Positions 24,933-35,878 are shown, counted from the stretch's first letter. The stretch: DNA of 44,621 nt from an uncultured Bacilli bacterium (GCA_944363835.1 CALVVJ010000003.1:1-44621); one strand, 5' to 3'. Program-made: numbers and translations. The notes: a model not told the origin generated them from the letters alone.

Positions 24933-27119
24933 CTATTTCACACTATTATATACTTCTATTATTCTAGTTTTCAAACTAGTTTTTCGATTCGCCGAATAAT
25001 TATTACCGACAGCTCTAGCAAAAGCATAAGGATCTCCTACAATTGTCAGGGTCTTCTTTGCTCTACTTACTCCGGTATAAATAAGTTTATTATAAAGCAT
25101 CTTATAGTAACTATTACTAATTGGCATTATGACGTGTTCAAATTCACTACCTTGACTCTTATGTATCGTAATAGCATAAGCATGTTTAATTTGCTTCAAA
25201 TTTTTCTTTTCGTATTCTACTCTATTACCTTCAAAATCAATTGTCACTTTATTACCCATAATACTATCAATATACCCAATATCACCATTAAAAACATTGT
25301 TATCTAAATCATTAACTAGTTGCAATACTTTATCGCCTTCGCGATATGTTACATCCAAATAATTTATTTCATTTTTACTCTTCTTTTTAGGATTATAAAT
25401 ACTTTGTAATACAACATTTAAATTATCTATACCATTTTCTCCCTTGTACATTGGTGCTAAAACTTGCATATGGTGTTCATCAATTTTTTTCTCTAAAGAT
25501 ATCTTAATAATCTGTTCAATAGCATCTTTTATCTGCGTAGACTTTGTTTGAAAGAAAGTATAATCGTCCTTCTTGGCCAAAAACTCTTCACTCAAATCAT
25601 TATTTTTAATTTCTTTAGCCAAATAGGGAATATAAGAATTATCACTCTGACGATAAATTTGATTTAGAGGAATAAAGTTAAAATAATCACTACTAATTAA
25701 ATCATCTAATACTAATCCAGGCCCAACACTTGGAAGTTGGAAAGTATCTCCAACTAATATAAGTTTAACTCCTGGAGAAATTCCATTAAGTAATGCATTA
25801 AATAAGTCAATATCGATCATACTTACTTCATCGACAATAATAAGACGGTGACTTGTTTTATTATACTCATTATAGAAAAAATCATTACTATCTTTATACC
25901 ACTTCAAATATCTATGAATCGTATAAGCTGGAAGACTCGTCGAAGTTGCCATCTTCTTACTAGCTCTCCCCGTCGGTGCTAAAAGCGCAATACTTTCCAT
26001 TATATCCGCAGGACCTAATCCTTTATCTTCGATATATAACTTCGTAATTGCATTAATAATCGTCGTTTTCCCAGTTCCTGGTCCCCCTGAAATTATCGTT
26101 ACATTATTATTCAAAGCCCCCATAATAGCTTTTTCTTGATCAGTATTATAATCTATTCCTAATCTACTTTCTAACTTCTTTAACTTTTCTTCTAAATTCA
26201 ATATTTTATCAGGTTCTTTAGCATCAATTCTTTTTAAAGTAGCAGCAATATTTCCTTCTTTTTCATAATAACTAGCCAAATATATCTTTCTATCAACTAA
26301 GACTACATTACCATTATTTACTAATTCTTGTAATACTCCCTCAAAGACATCTTCCGCTAAAACAATATTAAATTCTCTATTTAAAATATCACTTATTTCC
26401 TCACGATAATAATAAGTATCCCCATTATAGTTACTTAGCATTTGCATGCCTTCTAAAAAGCACGCATAAATTCTTACTTTAGTATCATTACCATAATTAT
26501 TCATATAAATACTATCTAATTTATGAAATTCGATTATTTCTTTTAAGTCATAAAAAGAATCTCCCAAAACTTCTTCAATTCTATCCTTAAACTTATTATA
26601 TATTCTCGAACACTCTTCGATAGTAAAACCTAAATTTTGGAATTTTAAAATTGCCTCACTACTTTTATTATAGTTTTGTAAAGAATTATATATCTTCGCC
26701 GCTCTAATTGCTGTCATACCTTCAATTTCTAATAAATTATCTCTATTTTCCTTTATTTTATCAAGCGTCTTTTCCCCAAAATGATCAACTATTTTTTTAG
26801 CAGTTTTTTCACCACATCCTTCAATAAAAGAACTAGCTAAAAATTCAATAATTGCTTCTTTAGTTGTAGGAACTTCTACTTCATAAGAATCAACAGCATA
26901 TTGCATCCCAAATCTTTCATTATTGACATAACTACCATACAAAGTCATACTTATATCGATATTTACATCTGTAAACACTCCCGTTACAGTAATACTCTTA
27001 TTGACCTTTTCCTTCATAGCTACATCATTAGTTTCCTTAACGCGAAACAAAGCGACTACATAGCCACTTTCATTATTATGAAATATAATTTTTTTTAACT
27101 TTCCTTTAATGTAATTCAT
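24933..27119 (-). CDS. recD2: RecD2-type ATP-dependent DNA helicase
   Basis: 728 residues, standard for RecD2. The N-terminal OB-like and helix-hairpin-helix region (about 1-200, e.g. FIEGCGEKTAKKIVDHFG) distinguishes it from RecBCD-bound RecD. Walker A GGPGTGKTT, Walker B LIIVDEVSMID, motif III GDTFQLPSVGPG, and the C-terminal YAITIHKSQGSEF and YTGVSRAKKTL motifs mark superfamily 1B. It unwinds DNA 5' to 3' and takes part in replication-fork repair. It overlaps the mtaB stop by 4 bp. Confidence 0.95.
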   Translation of the reverse strand: MNYIKGKLKKIIFHNNESGYVVALFRVKETNDVAMKEKVNKSITVTGVFTDVNIDISMTLYGSYVNNERFGMQYAVDSYEVEVPTTKEAIIEFLASSFIEGCGEKTAKKIVDHFGEKTLDKIKENRDNLLEIEGMTAIRAAKIYNSLQNYNKSSEAILKFQNLGFTIEECSRIYNKFKDRIEEVLGDSFYDLKEIIEFHKLDSIYMNNYGNDTKVRIYACFLEGMQMLSNYNGDTYYYREEISDILNREFNIVLAEDVFEGVLQELVNNGNVVLVDRKIYLASYYEKEGNIAATLKRIDAKEPDKILNLEEKLKKLESRLGIDYNTDQEKAIMGALNNNVTIISGGPGTGKTTIINAITKLYIEDKGLGPADIMESIALLAPTGRASKKMATSTSLPAYTIHRYLKWYKDSNDFFYNEYNKTSHRLIIVDEVSMIDIDLFNALLNGISPGVKLILVGDTFQLPSVGPGLVLDDLISSDYFNFIPLNQIYRQSDNSYIPYLAKEIKNNDLSEEFLAKKDDYTFFQTKSTQIKDAIEQIIKISLEKKIDEHHMQVLAPMYKGENGIDNLNVVLQSIYNPKKKSKNEINYLDVTYREGDKVLQLVNDLDNNVFNGDIGYIDSIMGNKVTIDFEGNRVEYEKKNLKQIKHAYAITIHKSQGSEFEHVIMPISNSYYKMLYNKLIYTGVSRAKKTLTIVGDPYAFARAVGNNYSANRKTSLKTRIIEVYNSVK

Positions 27120-28348
27120 AATTCTTTACTATAAATTTGTCCCTTTTCTAAATTTTCTTCAATTTGAACATATAAGTAATTACTTGTGTGCCCAAAACTA
27201 ATACCATTATCGCACTCTTCTACTAAAACATCAACCTTTTTCCCTCTAAATTTATCATAATATTTTTTTTCTAAATTTTCTGATAAAGTCATCAATTTCT
27301 TAACTCTATCTTTTTTGATATTTTCTGGCACTTGTTCAGGCATACTGGCAGCAGCTGTACCTTCTCTTAAAGAATAGGGAAAAACATGTATCTTGCTAAA
27401 CTCAATTTCTTTGGCAAAATTATAGCACTCATTAAAGTTTTGATTGCTTTCCCCAGGAAAGCCTACAATAATATCAGTGCTTATTGCTATATTAGGTCTT
27501 ATTGTTCTAATTTCTCTAATTTTATTCCTAAAATACGTTAAATCATACTTTCGATTCATTTTCTTTAAAACATCATCACTACCAGATTGCAAAGGAATAT
27601 GTAAGTGATCGCACACTTTCGGATTATCTCTTAACACATTTAAGAACCTATCCCCAAGTTCAGTTATTTCAATACTCGATATCCTAATTCTTTTAATTTC
27701 TGGTATCTTACATAATTCTTCGATTAAATCCGCCAAATCATGACCATTATCCCAATATCTTCCCGTATGTATTCCTGTCAAAACTATTTCCTGATGCCCA
27801 TTTTTAGCTAGTATAATTGCTTCTTTTATCACTTTATCAAATGCTTTACATCTAACCGAACCCCGCACATAAGGAATAATACAATAAGAGCAAAAATTAT
27901 CACAACCATCTTCTATCTTAATAAATGCTCTTACATGATTAAATGAACTAATCATCATATCTTCAAATTCTAAATTTCTATCATTATAAAACTTCACATA
28001 AGGCTTATTTACTTCTAAATAATTTGTAATCAAATCGGCAATCTTACTTTTATCCTTATTCCCAATCAATATATCAATACCTAGTGTTTCATACAAATCT
28101 TGTTTGTTTTGTGCACTACATCCCGCAACTACCAAAATAGCCTTAGAATACTCTCTTTTTAAATGTCTAATCATCTTTAAACATTTCTTATCAGCCACAT
28201 TTGTAACAGTACATGTATTGACAATTATAATTTCACACTTACTTAAATCTTCTTCATAAGAAAAATTATGATGAAGCATATACTCCTTCATCATATTAGA
28301 TTCATATTGATTAACTTTACAACCAAATGTAATTATATTAAATTTCAT
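27116..28348 (-). CDS. mtaB: tRNA N6-threonylcarbamoyladenosine methylthiotransferase MtaB
   Basis: 410 residues from the ATG at 28348 (MKFNIITFGCKVNQYES), preceded by TAAGG; the longer frame runs into the neighbouring gene. An N-terminal MTTase domain with cysteines for the auxiliary [4Fe-4S] cluster precedes the radical-SAM motif C-x3-C-x2-C in DGCDNFCSYCIIPYVRG. GFPGESNQNF and the C-terminal TRAM domain follow. The FGCKVNQYES start separates MtaB from MiaB and RimO. It makes ms2t6A at position 37 of ANN-decoding tRNAs. Confidence 0.93.
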   Translation of the reverse strand: MKFNIITFGCKVNQYESNMMKEYMLHHNFSYEEDLSKCEIIIVNTCTVTNVADKKCLKMIRHLKREYSKAILVVAGCSAQNKQDLYETLGIDILIGNKDKSKIADLITNYLEVNKPYVKFYNDRNLEFEDMMISSFNHVRAFIKIEDGCDNFCSYCIIPYVRGSVRCKAFDKVIKEAIILAKNGHQEIVLTGIHTGRYWDNGHDLADLIEELCKIPEIKRIRISSIEITELGDRFLNVLRDNPKVCDHLHIPLQSGSDDVLKKMNRKYDLTYFRNKIREIRTIRPNIAISTDIIVGFPGESNQNFNECYNFAKEIEFSKIHVFPYSLREGTAAASMPEQVPENIKKDRVKKLMTLSENLEKKYYDKFRGKKVDVLVEECDNGISFGHTSNYLYVQIEENLEKGQIYSKEL

Positions 28349-28352
28349 AACC

Positions 28353-28838
28353 TTACCCCAATTCTTTTTGCAACTGTTTAAGTGCTTGTAAAAAAGCCTC
28401 TTCTTTTGCAAAACTTATAACTCTAACATCGACCTTTGGTACTTCTTCACTATTCTTATTTACTAAATCATCTAGATTAACTTTTTTTACAGAAAAATCG
28501 TCTTGTACTTCTTCTTTTTCATAATTAAGACCATACTTACTATTATTTTTATTTAATAATTCATCATAACTTATAATAGCTTTATCTTCTTGGTCTTTCT
28601 CATATTCTGTAAAATTTACAGTAGGTTCCTCTTTTCCTAAATTTTCTTGTATTTCTCTAACTATCTTCATCTCAGCTGTTTCCTCTTTTTTATCCTTAAC
28701 TTCTTCATCATTATTTATTTTTATAAAATATATTAATGTTACTACTAAAACCATCAGTATAAGAACTGCAAAGAAAAAGACAATATCGACAAAATTCAAA
28801 GTTTTTAAAAATTCCCAAATATCTGAAAATAATTTCAT
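28353..28838 (-). CDS. Hypothetical single-span membrane protein
   Basis: 161 residues. One membrane helix at about 17-40 (VDIVFFFAVLILMVLVVTLIYF), then a long acidic, probably disordered cytoplasmic segment rich in E, K and D, and a short helical end (EEAFLQALKQLQKEL). No family recognised. Its stop is 4 nt from the mtaB start, so they are probably co-transcribed. Confidence 0.7.
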   Translation of the reverse strand: MKLFSDIWEFLKTLNFVDIVFFFAVLILMVLVVTLIYFIKINNDEEVKDKKEETAEMKIVREIQENLGKEEPTVNFTEYEKDQEDKAIISYDELLNKNNSKYGLNYEKEEVQDDFSVKKVNLDDLVNKNSEEVPKVDVRVISFAKEEAFLQALKQLQKELG

Positions 28839-28982
28839 TCTCTACCACCACAATACTATTTTATCATGTTCTCTATAACTTATTAAGCATTTATCACTTA
28901 TTTGACACAGCACAATGTCAAATATTGACACATATTATATCACCAATAACATGGCAAGTCAAAGAAAAAAGAGCATAAAGCC

Positions 28983-30191
28983 CTAGTTCATAATTATTTG
29001 ATATGGATCATCAACCGTTCCACTACCACTAACTTTAGCAGTCTTGATGATATTTATAACTGGTCTTACTCCCCGTACTAAAGTTCCGTTAGTATCATAT
29101 TCTAAGCCACCTTCTATATTGACAATAAACGGATAATATAAACTGCCATCAATTCTAGCATTAGTCATCGTATAATAATTTGTTTCTATACTAGAATTAT
29201 ACAAATAATAACTATTATTACTATCTGTACTACCACCAGCCATAACTACTTCATCAGCAGTAAGAAGTCCAATCTTACCATTTTCTGAATAACCTAAACA
29301 CACAAACGTCGGTATTTTATTTGTAACAATTCTATTATATGCCATATAAGTTGTCCCATTTGCTTCTAAAACTGTATCATTACAAAATTTATAATAAGCA
29401 ATATAACTACTATAATCCACCAAATTAGTATCATACCAAGATTCTAAAACATCTAGTATCGCTGATTCATTAAAAGAAGAAGATTCATCATAATAATTAC
29501 TTAATTCTTCAATAATACCATCTAATACTAATTTAACTGAGCCATCACCATTAATTTTGACAATCTTCCAATTATAACCCGCAAATGATACATTGTTGTT
29601 AGTTACAGCTCCCCTAAAGTAATAAGTCACTCCTAAATCATCTTTCGATTCCAATAACCCTTCATCAAGTGTTGCAGCCTCACCAAAAGATGTCAAAGAT
29701 GTACTACTTATATTGTTATTAGAAAGTATCATATCTGCAAAAGAATTCTCTTCATTAGCTCTAAGTCCTATTTTTATAGTCCCTGAATAATTTTCCTTAC
29801 TTGAACTTGTAAAGTTCATTGTATAATTAATAGTCTCATTACTATTAATTGCCACTTGATTATATATTATATCTGACTTCAAAGTATTACTTACATCTAA
29901 ATCATCGGATGACTTAAGTTCATAATTAACATTACTTGCATATACATCCGACAATTGAATATAATAATATTTTTGTTCATCGCTATTATTAGTTACAGAA
30001 AAGGCAATCGTAGCATCACCATTTAAATCAAATGAATCCCCATTAATAAAATTAATCGTCAAATCTCCATCAACCACGATGTTAGACCTTTCAACTACTT
30101 CATTATAAAATAAATAACCCACTCCAACAGATGCACAAGCAATTATCAAAATAAATATAAAAACTAATACTGATTTAAATCTTAATCGCAT
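28983..30191 (-). CDS. Surface protein D, invariant relative of A, B and C
   Basis: 402 residues. An N-terminal signal-anchor (about 7-30, VLVFIFILIIACASVGVGYLF) precedes a TasA-like beta region and then a C-terminal domain: FAGYNWKIVKINGDGSVKLVL, GKIGLLTADEVVMAGG, RGVRPVINIIKTAKV and the closing GSGTVDDPYQI. The last motif matches the ends of A, B and C. The segment before GVRP has ordinary AT-rich codons including E and no GC-rich cassette, so this member appears not to be diversified. A housekeeping-type promoter lies at 30220-30249. Confidence 0.75.
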   Translation of the reverse strand: MRLRFKSVLVFIFILIIACASVGVGYLFYNEVVERSNIVVDGDLTINFINGDSFDLNGDATIAFSVTNNSDEQKYYYIQLSDVYASNVNYELKSSDDLDVSNTLKSDIIYNQVAINSNETINYTMNFTSSSKENYSGTIKIGLRANEENSFADMILSNNNISSTSLTSFGEAATLDEGLLESKDDLGVTYYFRGAVTNNNVSFAGYNWKIVKINGDGSVKLVLDGIIEELSNYYDESSSFNESAILDVLESWYDTNLVDYSSYIAYYKFCNDTVLEANGTTYMAYNRIVTNKIPTFVCLGYSENGKIGLLTADEVVMAGGSTDSNNSYYLYNSSIETNYYTMTNARIDGSLYYPFIVNIEGGLEYDTNGTLVRGVRPVINIIKTAKVSGSGTVDDPYQIIMN

Positions 30192-30219
30192 ATAATCAAT
30201 CCTTTTATTTCTTACGATA

Positions 30220-30249
30220 ATTATACTTTAATAATTCAAATATTGTCAA
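30220..30249 (-). promoter_or_regulatory. Promoter of surface protein D
   Basis: TTGACA (30244-30249), 18-bp spacer, TATAAT (30220-30225) on the minus strand, followed by AAAGGA ahead of the ATG at 30191. Confidence 0.75.
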
Positions 30250-30291
30250 TAAATTTGCCCAAAATCAAGAAAATTTCATATTTCACACAAA

Positions 30292-30313
30292 AAGTTGTGC
30301 CTTCACACAACTT
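30292..30313 (-). terminator. Terminator hairpin after gene B
   Basis: AAGTTGTG / CACAACTT stem with TGAAGG in the loop and a T-run following on the minus strand, immediately after the stop codon of B. It is homologous to the hairpin after gene A. Confidence 0.7.
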
Positions 30314-30317
30314 ATAC

Positions 30318-31882
30318 TTAAGCTGAAATTCTGTAGGGATTATCAATTGTTCCATCACCTGACTCAAGTACTACACTAGACTTTAGATAAAAGGTAGGAC
30401 GTACGCCGATGTAGCGGCCCACGCTGTCGCTGTTCACATCACCAAAGTAAATCACGTCGAACGCAGTGTACGTACGGTCCGAACGGCGGGAAATTGTCCA
30501 TTCATATAATCCCATATACATCCAGTTATTATTTGTTGCTGTACTATTATCATAACCACTCATATTTAATGTCCATGCTTCTGGACTTGCTGCATATCCA
30601 TAATCACTTACATACATTAATCCTATCTTTGCATCATATGTTGTGCTTTCTGCTGGATTCACTATTTCATTTTGATATCTGTCTGCACATTTGCAGTTCC
30701 TATATTTGCAAATGTATTTCCTCCTATTTTCCAGTTCGTTGTTGCTATCTTGCTTGACTAGTCACTTCCTAATGAATTTAAGTAATTTGTATTTAAATTT
30801 ACTGTATTTAATTCACTTGTACTCCATGTATTTACGTCTGTTCCATTCCAGTAATATATTGGCACCGTCGATTGGTCTAAACTTCCTTTATAATAACTTG
30901 AATCTCCTCCAAATATTCCTGAATATGATTCATTATAAAAATCACCATCTGTTCCAAGTTGAGCACTAGTTGCATAATCAGCTTTGATTAACTTAACTTG
31001 TCCATTAAATACTCCAATTACTCTATATAGATTATCTGCTGGACATGTTGCTTCATCTGAACCAAAACATACATAGTTATTTGGATTCGCTCCTGCATAT
31101 CTATAACTATTATCATTTGCTCCATTTGCTAAATCAGCATCATGATAATATATTCCATCTACACCATCTCCAGCCTCAGTATTTAACTCTGTTATGCAAC
31201 TTGCCAAATTTCCACCATCAGGACATACATCTGCTAATGTTGTTGGTATTTTTTCTTCTTGAATTATCAAATTTGCACTAAATGACTTTCCTGTATTTGC
31301 ATTTTGATCGGCATCTAAATTTGCAAATATTACTTCTACTTGCCATTCTTGTTCTTCTGTTCCAGTTGATACTATTTCATAATTATCTACTAAAGTTATT
31401 ATTCCTGTAGATGTTGTTATATCAAATTATGTTACTCCCCCACTTGTTTTTCTTTCTAAGCCAGATATACTTTCTACTTCTGCTCCAGTTGGATCTGTTA
31501 CTTTAAGTAGTAATTCTGCTTGTTCATCTTCTGTGGTATATTCAAAATCATTACTTTCGATATTTAAATACACATAATAATTTCTTGTTGCAGTATTCGT
31601 TGCATTATTTGCAGTTAGTATTGCTCTGGCATATGTTTCACCGCTTTTGTTGCCCATACCACTTCCAAAATCTTCCTCATTCGCCGTTATATTTATTGCT
31701 TCACCTATTTGGAATGATAAGTTATCTGTAGTATTAGTTGTAGCATTAATATCGATATTTCCAGAGCCGCCACTTTAAGCTGTGAAATAGGCATATGTTG
31801 CTTCAACTACTACTGCAATAAATGTTAATACTCCTAAGAATGATAATACTAACACCTTTTTTTCATTTGGCTTCTTTTCCAT
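30318..31882 (-). pseudogene. Surface protein B, broken paralogue with a variable cassette
   Basis: The ATG at 31882 with AAGGAG opens MEKKPNEKKVLVLSFLGV and a TasA-like signal-anchor ending TYAYFTA. The homologous protein runs to 30318 but is interrupted by in-frame stops at 31775-31777 (TAA), 31427-31429 (TAA) and 30758-30760 (TAG), plus a one-base frameshift near 30680. The pieces read in order as DNLSFQIGEAINI, GVDGIYYHD, ADNLYRVIGVFNGQVKLIK, KIGLMYVSDYGYAASP, GLYEWTISRRSD, the variable 23 codons, GVRPTFYLKSSVVL and GDGTIDNPYRI. Promoter, ribosome binding site, cassette and terminator remain. Since neighbouring genes use all three stop codons normally, recoding is unlikely. Confidence 0.85.
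30408..30476 (-). other. Hypervariable 23-codon cassette of gene B (DGR variable-repeat-like)
   Basis: 69 nt, about 54 % GC. Codons 5, 8, 14 and 19 are GCG, GTG, GTG, GTG, the same positions as in A. Apart from codon 2 (ACG) all others end in C or T. Thirteen or more of 23 residues differ from A, while the flanking 50-60 nt on the WTIS side differ at only two or three positions. Confidence 0.6.
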
Positions 31883-31917
31883 ACAAAATATACACTCCTT
31901 CTAAAATTTATAATAAC

Positions 31918-31951
31918 AGTATAACATGTTGCATTTACTTATTTTGTCGAA
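31918..31951 (-). promoter_or_regulatory. Promoter-like motif shared by genes B and C
   Basis: On the minus strand TTCGACAAAAT, 15 nt, GTTATACT. The same arrangement with identical spacing stands upstream of gene C (42391-42424) and is not seen before A or D. It may be the site of an alternative sigma factor or an activator. Confidence 0.4.
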
Positions 31952-32074
31952 TCCTCGTATACTATTAAATTATTTTTCTTGCTAGTTGTGGACTAGCATT
32001 ACTATATTAGTTTTAGAAGAAATATTTCTAAAAGCCAATATATACTGTCAGGCTATACAAAGTTTTTTGTAAAC

Positions 32075-32100
32075 AAAAAGAGAATTGTTACATTCTCCTT
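32075..32100 (-). terminator. Terminator of the heat-shock operon after dnaJ
   Basis: GAGAAT / ATTCTC stem with a short loop and TTTTTG following on the minus strand, overlapping the dnaJ stop. The 200 bp between here and gene B hold further small hairpins but no gene that I can see. Confidence 0.75.
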
Positions 32101-33226
32101 AATTCAAATATTTTTTGAAATTTCTAAATTCTGCGCTATCTTCCAAATCAGTCTTAGCTAAATCTTGTAATAAACTCTTTTGTTTTCTATCAAGTTTTGT
32201 TGGAATTATAATATTGACAACTGCATACATATTACCTCGCCCAAAAGAGTTTGGAGTTTTAATTCCTTTACCTTTAAGTTTTAACTTTGTATAGTTTTGC
32301 GTTCCTGGCTTAATATCCAAAATAACATTACCTGTAAGAGTTGGAATTTCTTTCTTACAACCTAATGCTGCATCCGTAATGGTTATTGGCACTTCCAAAT
32401 AGATATCTGCTCCATCTCTTTCAAATAATGGGTGTTCCTTTATTTTAAATTCGATGAATACATCACCATTGGCACCACCATTTACACCTGCATTTCCTTT
32501 ACCACTCAAACGTAATTGGAATCCTTCATCGACACCTTCTGGAATAGTAACTGTAAGAGTCTTTGTTTTATCGACAACACCTTTGCCACGACATTCATCA
32601 CAAATAGTTTCAAATATCTTACCGGCCCCCCGGCAATCAGGACAAGTCTTTTGAGTTTGCATGTAACCAAATATCGTTTGTTGTTGTTCTAATACTCTTC
32701 CTGCACCACCACAAGTGCGACAAGTCTTTTCTCCAAAACCACCTTTACCATGGCAACGAGAACATTCTGCAGTTAAATCTAGTTTTATATCTTTTTCACA
32801 ACCAAAAGCTGCTTCTTCAAAAGTTAGATTTAATACTACTCTTATATCTTTACCCCGACTTGCTCTAGTACTACTTCCACTTCTTCTTGAACCACCAAAG
32901 CCAAAGCCACCGAAAGCACCACCAAATAAATCATTTAAAATATCATCTAAATTAATGTCTCCCGGATCAAATCCACTAAAGCCACCAGAAGCACCACCAC
33001 CATTTTGGAAAGCTGAATGGCCGAATTGATCATATTGACGTGTTTTATTTGGGTCAGATAAAACGGCATACGCTTCGCCAATTTCTTTAAACTTTTCTTC
33101 TGCTCCCGGTTCTTTATTTATATCTGGGTGATATTGTTTAGCCAACTTTCTAAATGCTCTTTTTATTTCTTCATCAGTTGCTGACTTACTAACACCTAAT
33201 ACTTCATAATAATCTTTTTTATTCAT
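32099..33226 (-). CDS. dnaJ: Chaperone DnaJ
   Basis: 375 residues from the ATG at 33226 ([20 protein letters not shown]). J domain with HPD in [12 protein letters not shown], a G/F region (about 75-120), four C-x2-C-x-G-x-G zinc motifs ([32 protein letters not shown]), and the C-terminal substrate-binding domains. It delivers substrates to DnaK and stimulates its ATPase. Its start overlaps the pmbA stop by 8 bp and its ribosome binding site is the GGAGGTGAACAA that codes the end of PmbA. Confidence 0.97.
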   Translation of the reverse strand: MNKKDYYEVLGVSKSATDEEIKRAFRKLAKQYHPDINKEPGAEEKFKEIGEAYAVLSDPNKTRQYDQFGHSAFQNGGGASGGFSGFDPGDINLDDILNDLFGGAFGGFGFGGSRRSGSSTRASRGKDIRVVLNLTFEEAAFGCEKDIKLDLTAECSRCHGKGGFGEKTCRTCGGAGRVLEQQQTIFGYMQTQKTCPDCRGAGKIFETICDECRGKGVVDKTKTLTVTIPEGVDEGFQLRLSGKGNAGVNGGANGDVFIEFKIKEHPLFERDGADIYLEVPITITDAALGCKKEIPTLTGNVILDIKPGTQNYTKLKLKGKGIKTPNSFGRGNMYAVVNIIIPTKLDRKQKSLLQDLAKTDLEDSAEFRNFKKYLN

Positions 33227-34496
33227 CTTGTTCACCTCCAGCAAGAGCAATATTACTTAACAATAATGAAGGAGATAATACATCTATTCTACTATGCGAC
33301 ATATCATTACCAACACTTATAACATTAGAAAGCAATTCAAAGATATTAGTAGATAAAACAATCATATCTACACCTTTAGTAATAACACCATTTTCAACTA
33401 AATAACCAGAAACTGGAATTGAAATATTGCCACTTTTAACATCAATACCTGAGTGTAATCCCATAGCCTCATCAATAATAATACCATTATCTAATTCTTT
33501 AATTAATTCATCATACGTATTATTACCACTTACTATATGCATATTAAATACTCCACTAGCATTACCAGTTTCACTCTCATTACTCTTAATAGCATATTCA
33601 ATATTATTTAGTTTTTTTATAAATACACCATTATCAATAATTTTCTTCGTTGTTGTTTTAGTTCCTTCCGTATCAAAATACTTTCTATATATAGCAGACT
33701 CACTAAATGGTTCTTCAACTATACTTATTTTATCACTAAATACTTTCTTATTAAATTTATCAACTAATATTGATTCATTTTGCATAATATTCTTTGTATA
33801 AAACATCGATACAAAAGCCGCTAATATATCTGCTACAATGTTATTTTTTATAATTATATTATATCGATCTGTTTTTAAAGAAGTACTATTAAGTTTATAC
33901 TTTAATCCTTCTAAAGAAGTAATAATCTCTTCTTTAAAACCATTAAAATCATAATTTTTAGCAAAATAAGTTATATAAGATACTTTACTTTTTTCTTTAT
34001 AATTAACTGAAACACCTGCTGCAAATACATGATAATAATCACTACTTTTAAGATTGCTTGAAGCATTTTTTATCGTTATACTATTATTTGCATATTCATA
34101 CTCTAATTCTAAGTTAGCAAGATTAGGATACTTATCTTTTAATTCATATAAATTTCTTAAATCTTTACTTACTTTATTATAATTAGTTACATCTTTATCT
34201 TTATTTAATTTAGAAATATTCCCTTTACTTAAATAATTTTTATTATCATTATCTTGTATATCTAATATTGTTTTAATATTAGATATTATTTTTTCAGGAT
34301 TTTTTAAACTTTCAACTTCTAGCTTTACACATTTATTATCTTTAATTGCTTTAATTAAATAACTTTTGACCTTAGTTACTTGATAATGTTTTTCTTGCTT
34401 ATTTAAAACTCCAATATCAACACTTTCTGTTTTACTTTCATTTATTTCTAAATCGATATTACTTTTTTTAGCAAGGTTTATAAGTTTATTGTGCAC
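33219..34496 (-). CDS. pmbA: TldE/PmbA subunit of the TldD-TldE protease
   Basis: 425 residues from the GTG at 34496 ([13 protein letters not shown]), which stands 5 nt after GGAGGTGAAC; an in-frame start five codons earlier lies inside that site. It has the PmbA/TldE pattern with no H-E-x3-H motif and a C-terminal [19 protein letters not shown] then [10 protein letters not shown]. It pairs with TldD in a cytoplasmic metalloprotease that trims unfolded peptides and matures some microcins. It overlaps tldD by 11 bp and dnaJ by 8 bp. Confidence 0.88.
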   Translation of the reverse strand: MHNKLINLAKKSNIDLEINESKTESVDIGVLNKQEKHYQVTKVKSYLIKAIKDNKCVKLEVESLKNPEKIISNIKTILDIQDNDNKNYLSKGNISKLNKDKDVTNYNKVSKDLRNLYELKDKYPNLANLELEYEYANNSITIKNASSNLKSSDYYHVFAAGVSVNYKEKSKVSYITYFAKNYDFNGFKEEIITSLEGLKYKLNSTSLKTDRYNIIIKNNIVADILAAFVSMFYTKNIMQNESILVDKFNKKVFSDKISIVEEPFSESAIYRKYFDTEGTKTTTKKIIDNGVFIKKLNNIEYAIKSNESETGNASGVFNMHIVSGNNTYDELIKELDNGIIIDEAMGLHSGIDVKSGNISIPVSGYLVENGVITKGVDMIVLSTNIFELLSNVISVGNDMSHSRIDVLSPSLLLSNIALAGGEQDE

Positions 34497-35862
34497 TTTG
34501 TTCACCTCCAACTAAGATGCTGCTTACTTTAATCGTCGGTTCTCCAACATTAACAGGAACACTACCACTAGTAGAACCACACATACCAGGTCCTAAAGCT
34601 AAGTCATTACTAATCATTTCGACATTTTGTAAAATTTCTTTAGTTGTTCCAATAAGACTAGCAGATTTCACACATTCTGCAATCTTGCCATCTCTTATCA
34701 TATAAGCAAGATCACAGCCAAAGTTAAATTCTCCAGTCTCTGGACTAACTTGACCACCACCTAGTCTTTTAGCATAAAGTCCCAATTTAATACTTTTAAT
34801 CATATCTTCAAATGAATCATTACCTGGAAGTAAATATGTGTTATTCATTCTTGAAGTTGGAGCAAACAAATATGATTCTCTTCGGCCGCTTCCCGTAACA
34901 CTCATATTCATCTTCTTAGTATTAATTTCATCAACCAAATAGCCAACTAAAAGCCCATCTTTAATTAAAATGTTGCGTTTAGTTTCACAACCTTCATCAT
35001 CAATTTTAGTGCTTCCCCATTCTCTATCAAGTGTTCCATCATCGACGATATTCACAATTTCTGATGCTACTTTTTTATTTAAGTCATGAGCCAAAACAGA
35101 CATTCCATCAGCAACAGAAGTTGCTTCCATAGCGTGTCCACAAGCTTCATGGAATATTACTCCACCAAAACCAGGACCAATTACCACCGGCATAACTCCC
35201 CCAGGACATGGCTTAGCATATAATTTGTCTAACCCTTCCTTAACAAGTTCATCGATTACTTCATCATAATTGATACTATCGAGAATATCTGCACTACTAG
35301 ATAAGCCTTTACTATAATAAATATTTGCTAACTTATCGTCATCTTTAAAATTGATAATTATAAATATTCTACTTCTAATCCTATTTTCATATTTATATAA
35401 TCCCGTTTGATTAGCAATAGTTACATCTTGCAGCGTACTTGCAAACCTTATGTTAACTTGACTAATCCTCTTATCCTTCGGCCAAATTTTAGCATCAATA
35501 CTAGCAAGTTTTGCTTTAATATCTGCATCAGTATAATGAGTATTAGTATCATTTATATATTTTTTTAATCTATTAAGTTTAATATTCTTATACTTTACTT
35601 CACTATCTATATTTTTAGTTAAATTACTAATTACATCCTTAATCCCTTTACTAGAAAAATCATTAGTAGCACCATAATATTCTTGATTATCTAAAGCAAT
35701 TCTTAATCCTAAACCATTACTTTCATTAATAGTTAAAACATCTAACTTTTTATCAATATAATTAAATACTTTAGTACTATTACTTTCTAAAAAGACTTCA
35801 GCAAAATCCGCACCCGTAGTAACTAACTCATTAAGAATTGTCTCTATTCTTTCTCTTTTCAT
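34486..35862 (-). CDS. tldD: TldD metalloprotease
   Basis: 458 residues from the ATG at 35862 (MKRERIETILNELV). It has the zinc motif H-E-x3-H in GGVIFHEACGHAMEA, MSVTGSGRRESYLFAPTSRMNNT, and the C-terminal DLALGPGMCGSTSGSVPVNVGEPTI followed by LVGGEQ. It is the catalytic half of TldD-TldE. Lying between dnaK and dnaJ it should respond to heat shock. I see no peptide precursor gene nearby. Confidence 0.92.
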   Translation of the reverse strand: MKRERIETILNELVTTGADFAEVFLESNSTKVFNYIDKKLDVLTINESNGLGLRIALDNQEYYGATNDFSSKGIKDVISNLTKNIDSEVKYKNIKLNRLKKYINDTNTHYTDADIKAKLASIDAKIWPKDKRISQVNIRFASTLQDVTIANQTGLYKYENRIRSRIFIIINFKDDDKLANIYYSKGLSSSADILDSINYDEVIDELVKEGLDKLYAKPCPGGVMPVVIGPGFGGVIFHEACGHAMEATSVADGMSVLAHDLNKKVASEIVNIVDDGTLDREWGSTKIDDEGCETKRNILIKDGLLVGYLVDEINTKKMNMSVTGSGRRESYLFAPTSRMNNTYLLPGNDSFEDMIKSIKLGLYAKRLGGGQVSPETGEFNFGCDLAYMIRDGKIAECVKSASLIGTTKEILQNVEMISNDLALGPGMCGSTSGSVPVNVGEPTIKVSSILVGGEQSAQ

Positions 35863-35878
35863 ATATCTCCTAACCAAG

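Noticed and set aside
28983..30191. Surface protein D as a fourth hypervariable locus
   Set aside because: It has the same terminal motif, but the segment before GVRP has ordinary AT-rich codons and shows no GC-rich, NNY-only stretch.
30318..31882. Stop-codon reassignment to explain in-frame TAA and TAG in gene B
   Set aside because: Both TAA and TAG would need recoding, and neighbouring intact genes end normally at these codons. A frameshift is also present, so a broken gene is simpler.
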